This document shows positions 1 to 7,815 of a stretch of 64,000 nucleotides of DNA, piece by piece. The stretch comes from Hyphomonadaceae bacterium BRH_c29 (lineage in GTDB: Bacteria > Pseudomonadota > Alphaproteobacteria > Caulobacterales > Hyphomonadaceae), in the NCBI GenBank assembly GCA_000961695.1, contig LADW01000091.1:1-64000 (forward strand), in the 5' to 3' direction. The notes under the pieces are model-generated. The model saw only the letters and a program-made list of their open reading frames with translations, was not told where the DNA came from and did no database searches. A program made the position numbers and the translations under genes. The stretch's first letter is position 1. The number at the start of each line of letters is the position of its first letter.

Positions 1-393
1 CGCGTGCGCTGCCAGGCCGGGACGCTGGCGATGGTCCGCGAGGGGCGCACGCCCAAGGGCGCGGTGATCACGACGGCCGAGCTTGCGGGGATCATGGCGG
101 CGAAACGCACGCATGAGTTGATCCCGCTCTGCCATCCGCTCGCGCTCAGCAAGATCGCCGTCACCATTGTGATGGATGATGAACTGCCCGGCTTCCGGCT
201 GACAGCCGAAGTGCGCCTGACCGGGCAGACAGGTGTCGAGATGGAAGCACTGACGGCGGTCAGCATTGCAGCATTGACGCTCTATGACATGCTGAAGGCA
301 GTCGACAAGGGTATGGTGATTGAAGCCATCCGCCTTGAGGAGAAGAGCGGCGGCCAGACAGGTGACTGGGTCGCCGGAGTTGAGGCGCCATGA
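1..393 (+). CDS. moaC: MoaC, cyclic pyranopterin monophosphate synthase (5' end outside window)
   Basis: The reading frame is open to the first base, so the N-terminus lies upstream; about 130 C-terminal residues are visible. MoaC turns the MoaA product into cyclic pyranopterin monophosphate, the first stable intermediate of molybdenum cofactor synthesis. Seen: the family block [15 protein letters not shown], the [16 protein letters not shown] block, and [11 protein letters not shown], which keeps the Asp and Lys equivalent to the catalytic residues of the E. coli enzyme. The stop overlaps the moeA start (ATGA), so the two are translationally coupled. It fits the demand of the nitrate reductase encoded further on. 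Confidence 0.96.
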   Translation, partial: RVRCQAGTLAMVREGRTPKGAVITTAELAGIMAAKRTHELIPLCHPLALSKIAVTIVMDDELPGFRLTAEVRLTGQTGVEMEALTAVSIAALTLYDMLKAVDKGMVIEAIRLEEKSGGQTGDWVAGVEAP

Positions 394-1574
394 TTGAATT
401 CGAGGAGGCACTGGCCCGCGTCATAGCTATAGCGCAGCCACTCGGTTTCGAGACGATCCCGCTCGAGCAGGCATCGGGACGGGTGCTCGCCGAGCCGGTC
501 ACGGCCCGCTTTGCCATGCCGCGTACGGATGTGTCGGCCATGGATGGCTATGCCGTGCGCGAGGATGATCTCGGCGATGTGCCGTTCAGCCTGCCGATCG
601 CCGGAGAGGCTGCGGCCGGCGCGTCACCGGGGCAGGTACTGCCAGACCGCTCAGCTTTCCGCATCTTTACCGGCGCGCCGGTCCCGCAAGGCGCGGACCG
701 CGTGATCGTGCAGGAAAACACCGAGCGGGAAGGTGATCGCGTCACCTTTCTTCGCCCGCATGGGCCCGGCCGCAACATCCGGACGGCCGGTTCGGATTTT
801 GAGACGGGTGAAGTTCTCATCCCAGCGGGCGTGCGGCTGTGCTGGCGGGCGCTGACGACGGCGGCGGCAGCCGATCAGGCCGAGCTGTCCGTTTACCGCC
901 AACCGCGCGTTGTGATCCTTGCTACGGGCGATGAACTTGCCGCGCCGGGAGAGGCTCATGCCCGCGCGGGCGCGATCCCAGAGAGCGTTTCGCCGGGCAT
1001 CGCCACCTTCGTGGGTCTGCAAGACGGCCTTGTGCTGCGCCGCGAGCGATTGCCGGATAGGCCGGACGCGCTGGCAGAAGCTGCTGCGCGCGCGCTTGAG
1101 GAGGTTGATCTCACCGTCATGATCGGCGGGGCTTCGGTGGGAGAGCGCGATTACTCGCGCTCCGTGTTCGGCCCGGCCCCCGACTATGTGTTCCCGAAAG
1201 TTGCCATCAAGCCGGGCAAACCTGTCTGGCTGGCGCGAGTGGCCGGGCGGCTGGTCATGGGTCTGCCGGGAAATCCGACCTCGGCACTGGTGACTGCGCG
1301 CCTGTTCCTCGCGCCGCTGCTTCAGGGACTTGGTGGCGGCGATGCGTCCGGGGCGGTTGTTTTCGAGACAGGGGTCTGCGCCGACCCGCTACCGGCCTGC
1401 GGTGATCGGGAAACCTTCCTGCGTGCGCGCCGGACCGACAGGGGGCTCGTCCTCGCAGACTCGCAGGACTCCGGCAGCCAGAGATCGCTCGCCGCCTCGG
1501 ATGCGCTCATCCGCAGACGGCCGGGCGCGGAAGCGGAGCCGGCCGGTGCAACGGTGGTGTTCGCACCGTTCTGA
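390..1574 (+). CDS. moeA: MoeA, molybdopterin molybdenumtransferase
   Basis: A 394-residue cytoplasmic protein of normal MoeA length. The family enzyme inserts molybdate into adenylated molybdopterin. Seen: [14 protein letters not shown] near residue 40, GDEL near 180, the MoCF-domain block [11 protein letters not shown] near 247, then [11 protein letters not shown] and [12 protein letters not shown] near 290. The last about 70 residues form the usual C-terminal beta domain. The start overlaps the moaC stop by 4 bases. Together with moaC it serves Moco supply for NarG. Confidence 0.97.
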   Translation: MIEFEEALARVIAIAQPLGFETIPLEQASGRVLAEPVTARFAMPRTDVSAMDGYAVREDDLGDVPFSLPIAGEAAAGASPGQVLPDRSAFRIFTGAPVPQGADRVIVQENTEREGDRVTFLRPHGPGRNIRTAGSDFETGEVLIPAGVRLCWRALTTAAAADQAELSVYRQPRVVILATGDELAAPGEAHARAGAIPESVSPGIATFVGLQDGLVLRRERLPDRPDALAEAAARALEEVDLTVMIGGASVGERDYSRSVFGPAPDYVFPKVAIKPGKPVWLARVAGRLVMGLPGNPTSALVTARLFLAPLLQGLGGGDASGAVVFETGVCADPLPACGDRETFLRARRTDRGLVLADSQDSGSQRSLAASDALIRRRPGAEAEPAGATVVFAPF

Positions 1575-1604
1575 AACCTTGAACAACAGGAATGAGAGAC
1601 ACTC

Positions 1605-1982
1605 ATGACGGACAACGAACAGACTATCCGGGACTTCATCGCGGCCTGGTCCCGGCTCGATGTCGATGAAATTGTCAGCTACTTTGCGGCCGATGGTGTC
1701 TACCACAACATGCCGTTCAAGCCGGTCAATGGCCATGCGGAGCTGAAAGTGTTCATCGCCAATTTCGTCAAGGACTGGACCAGGACGGACTGGGAAATCC
1801 TGACCCTGATCAGCGCCGGCGACACAGTGGTGGCCGAGCGGCTGGACCGCACGAAACTTGGCGAGCACTCCGTAGACCTGCCCTGTTGCGGCATCTTCGA
1901 AATGCATGATGGCAAGATTCGGGTCTGGCGCGATTATTTCGATATGGCGACCTATACGCGAGCTGCATCAGGTCGTCAGTAA
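1605..1982 (+). CDS. NTF2-like / limonene-1,2-epoxide hydrolase family protein
   Basis: A 125-residue small alpha+beta-barrel protein with the SnoaL/LEH pattern: an N-terminal helix with FIAAWSRLDVDEIVSYFAADGVYHNMP, then the beta-sheet part ending GIFEMHDGKIRVWRDYFDM. Relatives include limonene-epoxide hydrolases and many uncharacterised proteins, so the substrate is unknown. It begins 30 bases after moeA with a plausible ribosome site (aacaggaatgagag region) and may be read through from the moa genes. No motif links it directly to cofactor synthesis. Confidence 0.8.
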   Translation: MTDNEQTIRDFIAAWSRLDVDEIVSYFAADGVYHNMPFKPVNGHAELKVFIANFVKDWTRTDWEILTLISAGDTVVAERLDRTKLGEHSVDLPCCGIFEMHDGKIRVWRDYFDMATYTRAASGRQ

Positions 1983-1996
1983 AGTGTGTCTCGTGA

Positions 1997-2010
1997 TTGA
2001 TCCTTGTCAA
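1997..2010 (+). promoter_or_regulatory. Fnr/Dnr-type box upstream of nrdJ
   Basis: Sequence TTGATCCTTGTCAA, i.e. TTGAT-N4-GTCAA. This is the Fnr/Anr/Dnr/NnrR consensus (TTGAT-N4-ATCAA) with one change in the right half. The same two half-sites occur at 7593-7606 and, inverted, at 5556-5569. It lies 114 bases before the chosen nrdJ start. No convincing -10 hexamer was seen at class II spacing, so the start point of transcription is not assigned. Confidence 0.7.
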
Positions 2011-2031
2011 ATCCGGATGCGGCACTTGTCG

Positions 2032-2055
2032 GGGCGCGCCAGTGCTCGCGCGCCC
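2032..2055 (+). other. Perfect 8-bp GC hairpin in the nrdJ leader
   Basis: GGGCGCGC at 2032-2039 pairs with GCGCGCCC at 2048-2055 around an 8-base loop. No T-run follows, so it is not a standard terminator. It sits between the Fnr-type box and nrdJ and could end the upstream transcript or be a structured leader. No B12-box was recognised, although the gene product uses cobalamin. Confidence 0.45.
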
Positions 2056-2123
2056 TGCGTCACGCCGCACCGAATCACAGAGCCTGATCGTCCTTCCGAA
2101 GACCAACGACAAGGATGATTGCC

Positions 2124-4319
2124 ATGCCCTTCGACACGCCGCTCGCTGAAGAAATCTGGGACAAGAAATACCGCTTCCGCTCCGATGCGGGCGAAGATGC
2201 CGACCTTGCCGCCACGCTCGACCGCGTTGCTGACGCTGTATCCAAGGCGGAGAAGCCAAGGAACCGTAAGGTCTGGCGGACGCGGTTCCGCGAGGCGTTA
2301 GCCGACTTCCGCTTCATTCCCGCCGGGCGCATCCTCGCTGGAGCCGGGACGGCGCGGAATGTCACGCTGTTCAATTGTTTCGTCATGGGAACCATCCCGG
2401 ACAGCCTGCCAGGCATTTTTGAACATTTGCGCGAAGCCGCCACGACGATGCAACAGGGTGGCGGGGTCGGCATGGATTTCTCCACGATCCGCCCGTCAGG
2501 GGCACCGGTCATGGGCGTGGGGGCACAGGCCTCCGGGCCGCTATCCTTCATGGACACCTGGGACGCGATGTGCCGGACCATCATGTCGGCCGGCCAACGG
2601 CGCGGGGCGATGATGGGGTGCCTTCGGATCGATCATCCTGACATCGAAGCCTTCATCGATGCCAAGCGAGATGGCGCGCGGTTCCGCAACTTCAACCTGT
2701 CGGTGCTGGTGACGGACGCCTTCATGGATGCGCTTGAGGCGGGGAAGGACTGGGTGCTTGCCTTCGAAGGGCAGCCCTATCGCACGATCCCGGCTTCTGA
2801 ACTCTGGGACCGGCTGATGCAGGCGACATACGATGCTGCCGAGCCGGGCGTCATCTTCATCGACCGGGTCAACGCGCTCAACAATCTGGCAGGCATCGAG
2901 ACGATTTCCGCGTCCAACCCCTGCGGCGAGCAGATGCTGCCGCCGTATGGGGCCTGCCTCCTGGGCTCGATCAATCTGGCGCAGCTGGTCGCCTCCCCCT
3001 TCGAAGCGAACGCCGGAATCGACGAGACCGAACTCGAAGTGCTCACTGAAACCGCAATTCGCTTCCTTGACAATGTGATCGACATTTCCCGCTTTCCACT
3101 GGAAGCGCAGGCAGAGGAGGCCCGCGCCAAGCGCCGGATCGGTCTCGGCATAACCGGGCTCGCTGATGCACTGATATTCTGTGGCGCGGCCTACGGATCG
3201 GACGCCGCCCTCTCGCTGACCGAGCAGTGGATGGCGGCGATGAAGCGTGCAGCCTATCGCACCTCGGCGCATCTTGCGGCAGAGAAGGGGGCCTATCCGC
3301 TCTACGACAAGGCCATTCTGGACCGGCCCAATCTCGTGGGACTTGACGAGGAAACCCGCGCGCTGATCGCGGTGCATGGCCTGCGTAACGGCTGCCTGAC
3401 TTCGATCGCCCCGACGGGCACGACGTCCCTGCTGGCCGACAATGTCTCCTCAGGCGTCGAGCCTGTTTTCGCTTTTTCGTATTCCCGAAAAGTGCGCCAG
3501 GCGGATGGCTCGCATGTTGAGGAGCCCGTCACGGATTATGCGCTTCGGGCCTGGCAGAGGCTTCACGGAGATGCCGCCCCGCCGGAAGACGTATTCGTCA
3601 GTGCACAGACCCTGACGCCCCAGGATCATCTGCGCATGCAGGCCTGTGCGCAGCGCTTCATCGACAGCTCGATTTCCAAGACCGTGAACTGCCCCTCCGA
3701 TATCAGTTTTGAGGATTTCAAGCATGTCTACCACGAGGGCTACAGGCTTGGTTGTAAGGGCCTCACAACGTACAGGCCGAACGCCATTACCGGCTCGGTC
3801 CTCTCGGTGGCCGAGACGCAACGCGCGCCGGACCGGCTTGAAGTGCCGCTCGCGCCGCGGGCACGCAGGCTTGAAGGCGCAACCTACAAGCTGAAATGGC
3901 CGCAGAGCGCGCATGCCGTCTATGTGACGATCAACGATACAGATGAGGGGCAGGGTATCCGGCCTTTCGAGATTTTCGTGAATTCCAAGAACATGGACCA
4001 CTATGCCTGGACGCTGGCGCTGACACGGATGATCTCGGCTGTTTTCCGGCGCGGCGGCGATGTCAGCTTCGTCGCCGAAGAGCTTCAGGCCGTATTCGAT
4101 CCGCAGGGCGGGGCATTTATGGATGGGCGGTACGTGCCCTCGCTGCCGGCCGCCATTGGCCGGATTGTGGCCGAGCATCTTGGCGATCTGGGGGAGACGG
4201 ACACCACACCTGTCAGCCGCTCCGATGCAGCTTGTTGTCCGAAGTGCGGTCATAAGGCGTTGATCCGAAAGGAGGGCTGCGACACCTGTCTGGACTGCGG
4301 TCACTCGAAATGTGGTTAG
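2124..4319 (+). CDS. nrdJ: Class II (adenosylcobalamin-dependent) ribonucleotide reductase NrdJ
   Basis: 731 residues from the ATG at 2124; AAGG at 2111-2114 is at good distance from it, whereas the in-frame ATG at 2115 abuts it. The family reduces ribonucleotides to deoxyribonucleotides with adenosylcobalamin as radical source and needs neither oxygen nor a small subunit. Seen: FNCFVMG, QQGGGVGMDFS, the active-site NPCGEQMLPPYGACLLGSINL, and the catalytic-site loop SIAPTGTTSLL. The C-terminus carries CCPKCG followed by CDTCLDCG, the redox-cysteine/zinc-ribbon tail. With the Fnr-type box upstream it is probably the oxygen-independent dNTP supply during nitrate respiration. Next gene: NnrS. 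Confidence 0.96.
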   Translation: MPFDTPLAEEIWDKKYRFRSDAGEDADLAATLDRVADAVSKAEKPRNRKVWRTRFREALADFRFIPAGRILAGAGTARNVTLFNCFVMGTIPDSLPGIFEHLREAATTMQQGGGVGMDFSTIRPSGAPVMGVGAQASGPLSFMDTWDAMCRTIMSAGQRRGAMMGCLRIDHPDIEAFIDAKRDGARFRNFNLSVLVTDAFMDALEAGKDWVLAFEGQPYRTIPASELWDRLMQATYDAAEPGVIFIDRVNALNNLAGIETISASNPCGEQMLPPYGACLLGSINLAQLVASPFEANAGIDETELEVLTETAIRFLDNVIDISRFPLEAQAEEARAKRRIGLGITGLADALIFCGAAYGSDAALSLTEQWMAAMKRAAYRTSAHLAAEKGAYPLYDKAILDRPNLVGLDEETRALIAVHGLRNGCLTSIAPTGTTSLLADNVSSGVEPVFAFSYSRKVRQADGSHVEEPVTDYALRAWQRLHGDAAPPEDVFVSAQTLTPQDHLRMQACAQRFIDSSISKTVNCPSDISFEDFKHVYHEGYRLGCKGLTTYRPNAITGSVLSVAETQRAPDRLEVPLAPRARRLEGATYKLKWPQSAHAVYVTINDTDEGQGIRPFEIFVNSKNMDHYAWTLALTRMISAVFRRGGDVSFVAEELQAVFDPQGGAFMDGRYVPSLPAAIGRIVAEHLGDLGETDTTPVSRSDAACCPKCGHKALIRKEGCDTCLDCGHSKCG

Positions 4320-4340
4320 AAAGCAGAAAGGATGATTGCC

Positions 4341-5537
4341 ATGGCGACCAGTGCTGAACGGATACGTGCCTACAGGGGACCGGCTCTGTTCAGCCTGGGC
4401 CTGCGGCCTTTCTTCCTGCTCGGGGCGATCTGGGCGGCGATTGCCGTACCGCTCTGGATCGTCACCTACGCCCTTGGTCCGGGCGCACTGCCCGTGGAGG
4501 CGGGCCTTGTGTTCCATGTGCATGAAATGGTGTTCGGCTATGGTTCGGCCATTGTGGCGGGCTTCCTGCTCACCGCCGTGCCGAACTGGACAGGGCGGCT
4601 CCCCGTTTGCGGCCCGCCGCTCATGGTGCTGGTGGCGCTCTGGGTCGCGGGGCGCGCCGCCATGTTGTTCCAGCCGGGTCCCGTCTGGCTTCCTGGCGCC
4701 ATCGAATGCACGTTCCTCGTTGTCTTTGCGGGGCTTGTCTGGCGCGAGGTGATTGCGGGTCAGAACACCCGCAATCTCAAGGTCGCGGGGGTGGTCAGTG
4801 TCCTTGCCCTTGCCAATATCGCCTTTCACTGGACGAGCATCACGGCGGGCGGTTTGCCGCAAGGCGCGATCCGGACAGGCTTTGCCTCAATGCTCTTCCT
4901 TATATTGCTGATCGGTGGGCGGATCACGCCGAGTTTCACGCGCAACTGGCTCGGCAAGCGGGGCGGGCCGATGCCAGCGCCCTTCGGCCGATATGACGGT
5001 GCTACCCTGATCGCCTCGCTTGTGGCATTGGTGGCATGGTCGGTGTTCGATGGCGTGCAGGCGGCATCAGCCTTGCTCCTTGTCGCGGGTGTCATGAACA
5101 TCGTCCGGCTTGGGCGTTGGCAGATCCAGCGCACGCTGGCCGAGCCGCTCGTGACGATCCTGCATGTGGGCTATGGCTGGGCGGCCCTGGCGCTGCTTCT
5201 TCTGGGATTGAGCGGCCTGTTTCCGGCAAGCGTTCCACGCATTTCGGGTGTCCACGCCGTCGGCGCAGGCGCAATCGGGGTGATGACGCTTGCGGTGATG
5301 ACGCGTGCAAGCCTGGGCCACACGGGGCATGTGCTGAAGGCCGGATGGGGGACGGTGCTGATCTATGCCTTCGTGAACTCCGGCGCACTGGCGCGCGTCG
5401 CTGCACCCTTTTTTGAGGCATCGCTTCAGATGCAAGTCAATCACATTGCCAGCGTCCTCTGGGCCGGAGCCTTCGCGCTCTTTGCGATTGTCTATGGTCC
5501 GAGACTGTTAGCTCCGAGGCCCGACCGCACCTCTTGA
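4341..5537 (+). CDS. nnrS: NnrS family membrane protein
   Basis: 398 residues, almost wholly hydrophobic with about 12 membrane segments. NnrS proteins are haem- and copper-containing membrane proteins linked to nitric oxide stress and denitrification. Seen: the N-terminal ALFSLGLRPFFLLGA, VFHVHEMVFGYGSAIVAGFLLTAVPNWTG with conserved His residues, GGRITPSFTRNWL, and HAVGAGAIGVMTLAVMTRASLGHTGH. Start chosen at 4341 because AAGG at 4328-4331 is correctly spaced from it; an in-frame ATG at 4332 is too close. It follows nrdJ by 21 bases, so they are likely co-transcribed. Confidence 0.94.
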   Translation: MATSAERIRAYRGPALFSLGLRPFFLLGAIWAAIAVPLWIVTYALGPGALPVEAGLVFHVHEMVFGYGSAIVAGFLLTAVPNWTGRLPVCGPPLMVLVALWVAGRAAMLFQPGPVWLPGAIECTFLVVFAGLVWREVIAGQNTRNLKVAGVVSVLALANIAFHWTSITAGGLPQGAIRTGFASMLFLILLIGGRITPSFTRNWLGKRGGPMPAPFGRYDGATLIASLVALVAWSVFDGVQAASALLLVAGVMNIVRLGRWQIQRTLAEPLVTILHVGYGWAALALLLLGLSGLFPASVPRISGVHAVGAGAIGVMTLAVMTRASLGHTGHVLKAGWGTVLIYAFVNSGALARVAAPFFEASLQMQVNHIASVLWAGAFALFAIVYGPRLLAPRPDRTS

Positions 5538-5555
5538 CCGGTCGATGCCGGTGAC

Positions 5556-5569
5556 TTGACCACCATCAA
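5556..5569 (-). promoter_or_regulatory. Fnr/Dnr-type box upstream of moaA
   Basis: Plus strand TTGACCACCATCAA, which on the minus strand is TTGAT-N4-GTCAA: exactly the half-sites found upstream of nrdJ and in the regulator/narK gap. It lies 18 bases after nnrS and 173 bases before the moaA ATG, leaving room for a long structured leader. Confidence 0.68.
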
Positions 5570-5671
5570 TCGGCGGCCGCGCGCACATCAAAGACAGGCT
5601 ACTGCGTGCGCCCATAAGCTTCCACTAATTCGCTCCGAGCCGTTTCGCCTAAAGCGCGTCTTTATCCCAGC

Positions 5672-5741
5672 GCCATGGCGGCCCGGCCGAGGGTGACGGG
5701 GGAAACCCCGCCGCCTCCCGTGCTTGGAAAGGAGCCTTGCG
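5672..5741 (+). promoter_or_regulatory. Structured moaA leader, possible Moco-type riboswitch
   Basis: Directly before the ribosome site, GGCGG (5677-5681) can pair with CCGCC (5711-5715), enclosing a hairpin CGGGG (5697-5701), GAAA loop, CCCCG (5706-5710), followed by CTCCCG. A GNRA-capped hairpin and a GCCTCCCG-like 3' end just ahead of a moa gene recall the Moco RNA motif of moaA leaders. The resemblance is from memory, not from a covariance search. The AAAGGAG ribosome site (5728-5734) lies immediately downstream, where a switch could control translation. Confidence 0.42.
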
Positions 5742-6734
5742 ATGACTAATCCCGGCGCGGTCGCGGCGGATGCCTTCGGGCGCAGGTTCCGCTATTTGCG
5801 GCTTTCGGTAACGGAAGTCTGTAACTTCCGTTGCACCTATTGCCTCCCCGACGGCTATCGCAAATCCGGCCCGATGGATTTTCTGGCGGCTGACGAGGTT
5901 GACAGGCTTGTTCGGGCTTTCGCACAGCTCGGTATCCGCAAAGTACGCCTGACGGGCGGGGAGCCAACAGTCCGCAAGGATCTTGCCCAGTTGATCGCAC
6001 GTGTCTCTGCACAGCCGGGGATTGAGAAAATTGCGTTGACGACGAATGGCTGGAATTTGTCCCGTCACGTCGATGAATGGGTCCATGCCGGACTGACCAA
6101 TCTCAATGTCAGCATGGACGCCCTGGACCGGGAGGCTTTTCATCGCATCACCGGGCATGACCGGCTCAATGATGTCCTGGCCGGACTGGGGCGCGCGCAG
6201 ACGCTTCCCCTGAATGCCGTGAAAGTAAATGCGGTCCTGCTTCGTGACGGACTGAACGAAGATTTTTCATCCTGGACTGGTTTCGTCCGAGAGCGTGCGA
6301 TTTCCGTACGTTTCATCGAGCTGATGCGGACCAGCGACAACATGGCGTTTTTCGACGCTCAGCACGTCAGCGGGCAGGTATTGCGGCAGTGGCTGGAGGC
6401 AAAAGGTTGGAGGCCGGCAGAGCGGGGGGCTGATGATGGTCCGGCAGTCGAGTTCACGCATCCGGATTATAAGGGCCGTATCGGTCTGATCGCGCCTTAT
6501 GCGCCGGGCTTTTGTGACGGTTGCAACCGCTTGCGTGTGACAGCGCGCGGACAGCTGAGACTTTGCCTGTTCGGGCAAGGCGGACGCCCTTTGCGCGACC
6601 TGCTTTGTTCTGATGATCAGATCGGGCTGCTCAAAGACCGCATTGTTGACGCCCTGGCTTTCAAACCTGCCGCGCATGGTTTGCACAATGCAGACCCTGG
6701 TGACATCAGAAATCTGGCCCAGATGGGTGGCTAG
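5742..6734 (+). CDS. moaA: MoaA, GTP 3',8-cyclase (radical SAM)
   Basis: 330 residues from the ATG at 5742, preceded by AAAGGAG; a TTG 18 bases upstream overlaps that ribosome site and was not used. MoaA carries out the first step of Moco synthesis from GTP with two 4Fe-4S clusters. Seen: CNFRCTYC (radical-SAM cluster) near residue 28, LTGGEP, the C-terminal cluster FCDGCNRLRVTARGQLRLCLF near 250, and the terminal Gly-Gly needed for catalysis in the family. A Fnr-type box and a structured leader precede it. It converges with the regulator gene, one base apart. Confidence 0.97.
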   Translation: MTNPGAVAADAFGRRFRYLRLSVTEVCNFRCTYCLPDGYRKSGPMDFLAADEVDRLVRAFAQLGIRKVRLTGGEPTVRKDLAQLIARVSAQPGIEKIALTTNGWNLSRHVDEWVHAGLTNLNVSMDALDREAFHRITGHDRLNDVLAGLGRAQTLPLNAVKVNAVLLRDGLNEDFSSWTGFVRERAISVRFIELMRTSDNMAFFDAQHVSGQVLRQWLEAKGWRPAERGADDGPAVEFTHPDYKGRIGLIAPYAPGFCDGCNRLRVTARGQLRLCLFGQGGRPLRDLLCSDDQIGLLKDRIVDALAFKPAAHGLHNADPGDIRNLAQMGG

Positions 6735-6735
6735 T

Positions 6736-7503
6736 CTAGCTCTGGTCGAGCACGCCTTGCTGTCGTTCGGTGTAGGCCTTGCCGAGCGTGTTGCGGTCCT
6801 GAGCATAGTGATTGTCGATCAGGGGGCTTGGACGTGCCAGACGTTCAAGAACGGTGACATTGCTGAATCCAACGCGGGCTCCGTCAACACTGACACCCTT
6901 GTCGGACAGTTTCGAAAAGGCGCGGGACAGGTTTTCCGGTGTCATCCCGAGAAGAGCAGCGAGAACTCGCTTTTCATGTGGGAGCACAATTTCGTCCTTG
7001 CCGCCCTGCCGGGCTCGCTGCGTGAGGAGGTAATTGGCGAGGCGCTCCGTCGAGTCGCGCAGCTTGTGATTCTTGATCGAGCGAACAAGGCCGCGATAGC
7101 AACCTGCAAGTTCCTCGGACACCGCATATCCGAAAACGGCATTTTCTTTCATGCCGCGCCGGAGCGAGTCGCCCGGCACCATGAGGATTTCCGACCGTTC
7201 CAGTGTGACCGCGCTCATCAGCGCGTCGGACTCGAGCACCACGGCTGCAAGAATGAATGTTGAGACCGGCCGAAGGATGGCCAGCGTTGTGTCCTTGGAC
7301 TTCCAGCCGGCGCCCAATTCAACGGAGCCTTCCAGCAGGATGTAAAGGAAATCAACGGTGTCACCTTCCATCAACAAGGTTGTGTTGGCAGGAAATCGCT
7401 GGAGGAAGGCGCCGTTCATGGCCGTATCGAATGTCGCATCGTCTGCGCTTCGGAAAAATGATGTATTTCGGACGCGTTCGGCATCGGCGTTTCTAATAGG
7501 CAT
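6736..7503 (-). CDS. Crp/Fnr-family transcriptional regulator (Dnr/NnrR-like)
   Basis: 255 residues: an effector beta-roll (about 15-125), dimer helix, and a C-terminal winged helix-turn-helix (about 175-215). The recognition helix TPENLSRAF has E190-x-x-S193-R194, the E-x-x-S-R signature that reads TTGAT half-sites in Fnr relatives. There is a single Cys (134) and no N-terminal cysteine cluster, so it should not sense oxygen by an Fe-S cluster as Fnr does. A Dnr-like haem/NO sensor is the best inference. About 40 residues follow the winged helix, longer than usual. A Fnr-type box lies 90 bases upstream, suggesting autoregulation. Probable controller of the nar/moa/nrdJ genes. Confidence 0.88.
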   Translation of the reverse strand: MPIRNADAERVRNTSFFRSADDATFDTAMNGAFLQRFPANTTLLMEGDTVDFLYILLEGSVELGAGWKSKDTTLAILRPVSTFILAAVVLESDALMSAVTLERSEILMVPGDSLRRGMKENAVFGYAVSEELAGCYRGLVRSIKNHKLRDSTERLANYLLTQRARQGGKDEIVLPHEKRVLAALLGMTPENLSRAFSKLSDKGVSVDGARVGFSNVTVLERLARPSPLIDNHYAQDRNTLGKAYTERQQGVLDQS

Positions 7504-7592
7504 GCATTCTCCAGAGACGCTTAGCAGCTTTTACTTATTCAATTCAGCGTCGCTCGTCTCCGCTGACACTCCGCCTCACGCTTAAAGAGAAC

Positions 7593-7606
7593 TTGATTAA
7601 TGTCAA
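7593..7606 (+). promoter_or_regulatory. Fnr/Dnr-type box between regulator and narK
   Basis: TTGATTAATGTCAA, i.e. TTGAT-N4-GTCAA, the same half-sites as the boxes before nrdJ and moaA. It is 90 bases from the regulator start and 210 from narK, so it more likely serves the regulator gene. Confidence 0.7.
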
Positions 7607-7728
7607 GCTCAAGCCGGATCCATGTCTGGTCCTTCGCGTGCGCGAGTCATGCCGGAACCACAGCTTCGTCAGTCCTCCGAAGATTGATTTCAAACGGCGC
7701 CCCCAGAGAGCATCTGGCAATAGGACAC

Positions 7729-7742
7729 TTTACAAATATCAA
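7729..7742 (-). promoter_or_regulatory. Imperfect Fnr/Dnr-type box close to narK
   Basis: Plus strand TTTACAAATATCAA; the minus strand reads TTGAT-N4-GTAAA, one base from the GTCAA half-site of the other boxes. Its centre is 80 bases from the narK ATG. A class II promoter at this position would start near 7777 with CATTCT (7765-7770) as a weak -10 and give a leader of about 40 bases. Confidence 0.5.
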
Positions 7743-7815
7743 GGCAAACCCGCGCACCAGGCGGCAGACATTCTTCTCGTACTAGGGAACTTTTGCCCGA
7801 GCGGGGGGCCACATA

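Larger units (their letters stand above)
7504..7815. other. 312-base divergent control region, regulator/narK
   Basis: It contains the two Fnr-type sites listed separately (7593-7606 and 7729-7742) and no gene. The putative narK ribosome site is a run of G at 7802-7807. A further half-site-like TTGAT occurs near 7684. No strong -35/-10 pair was recognised, as expected for activator-dependent promoters. Confidence 0.6.

Noticed and set aside
1983-2123. Cobalamin riboswitch before the B12-dependent reductase
   Set aside because: The leader has a strong hairpin but no recognisable B12-box sequence, and it is short for a cobalamin riboswitch.
3450-4862. 470-codon open frame on the minus strand
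   Set aside because: It lies antisense to nrdJ and nnrS, both of which have clear family motifs; the frame is a by-product of high G+C and has an unlikely composition.
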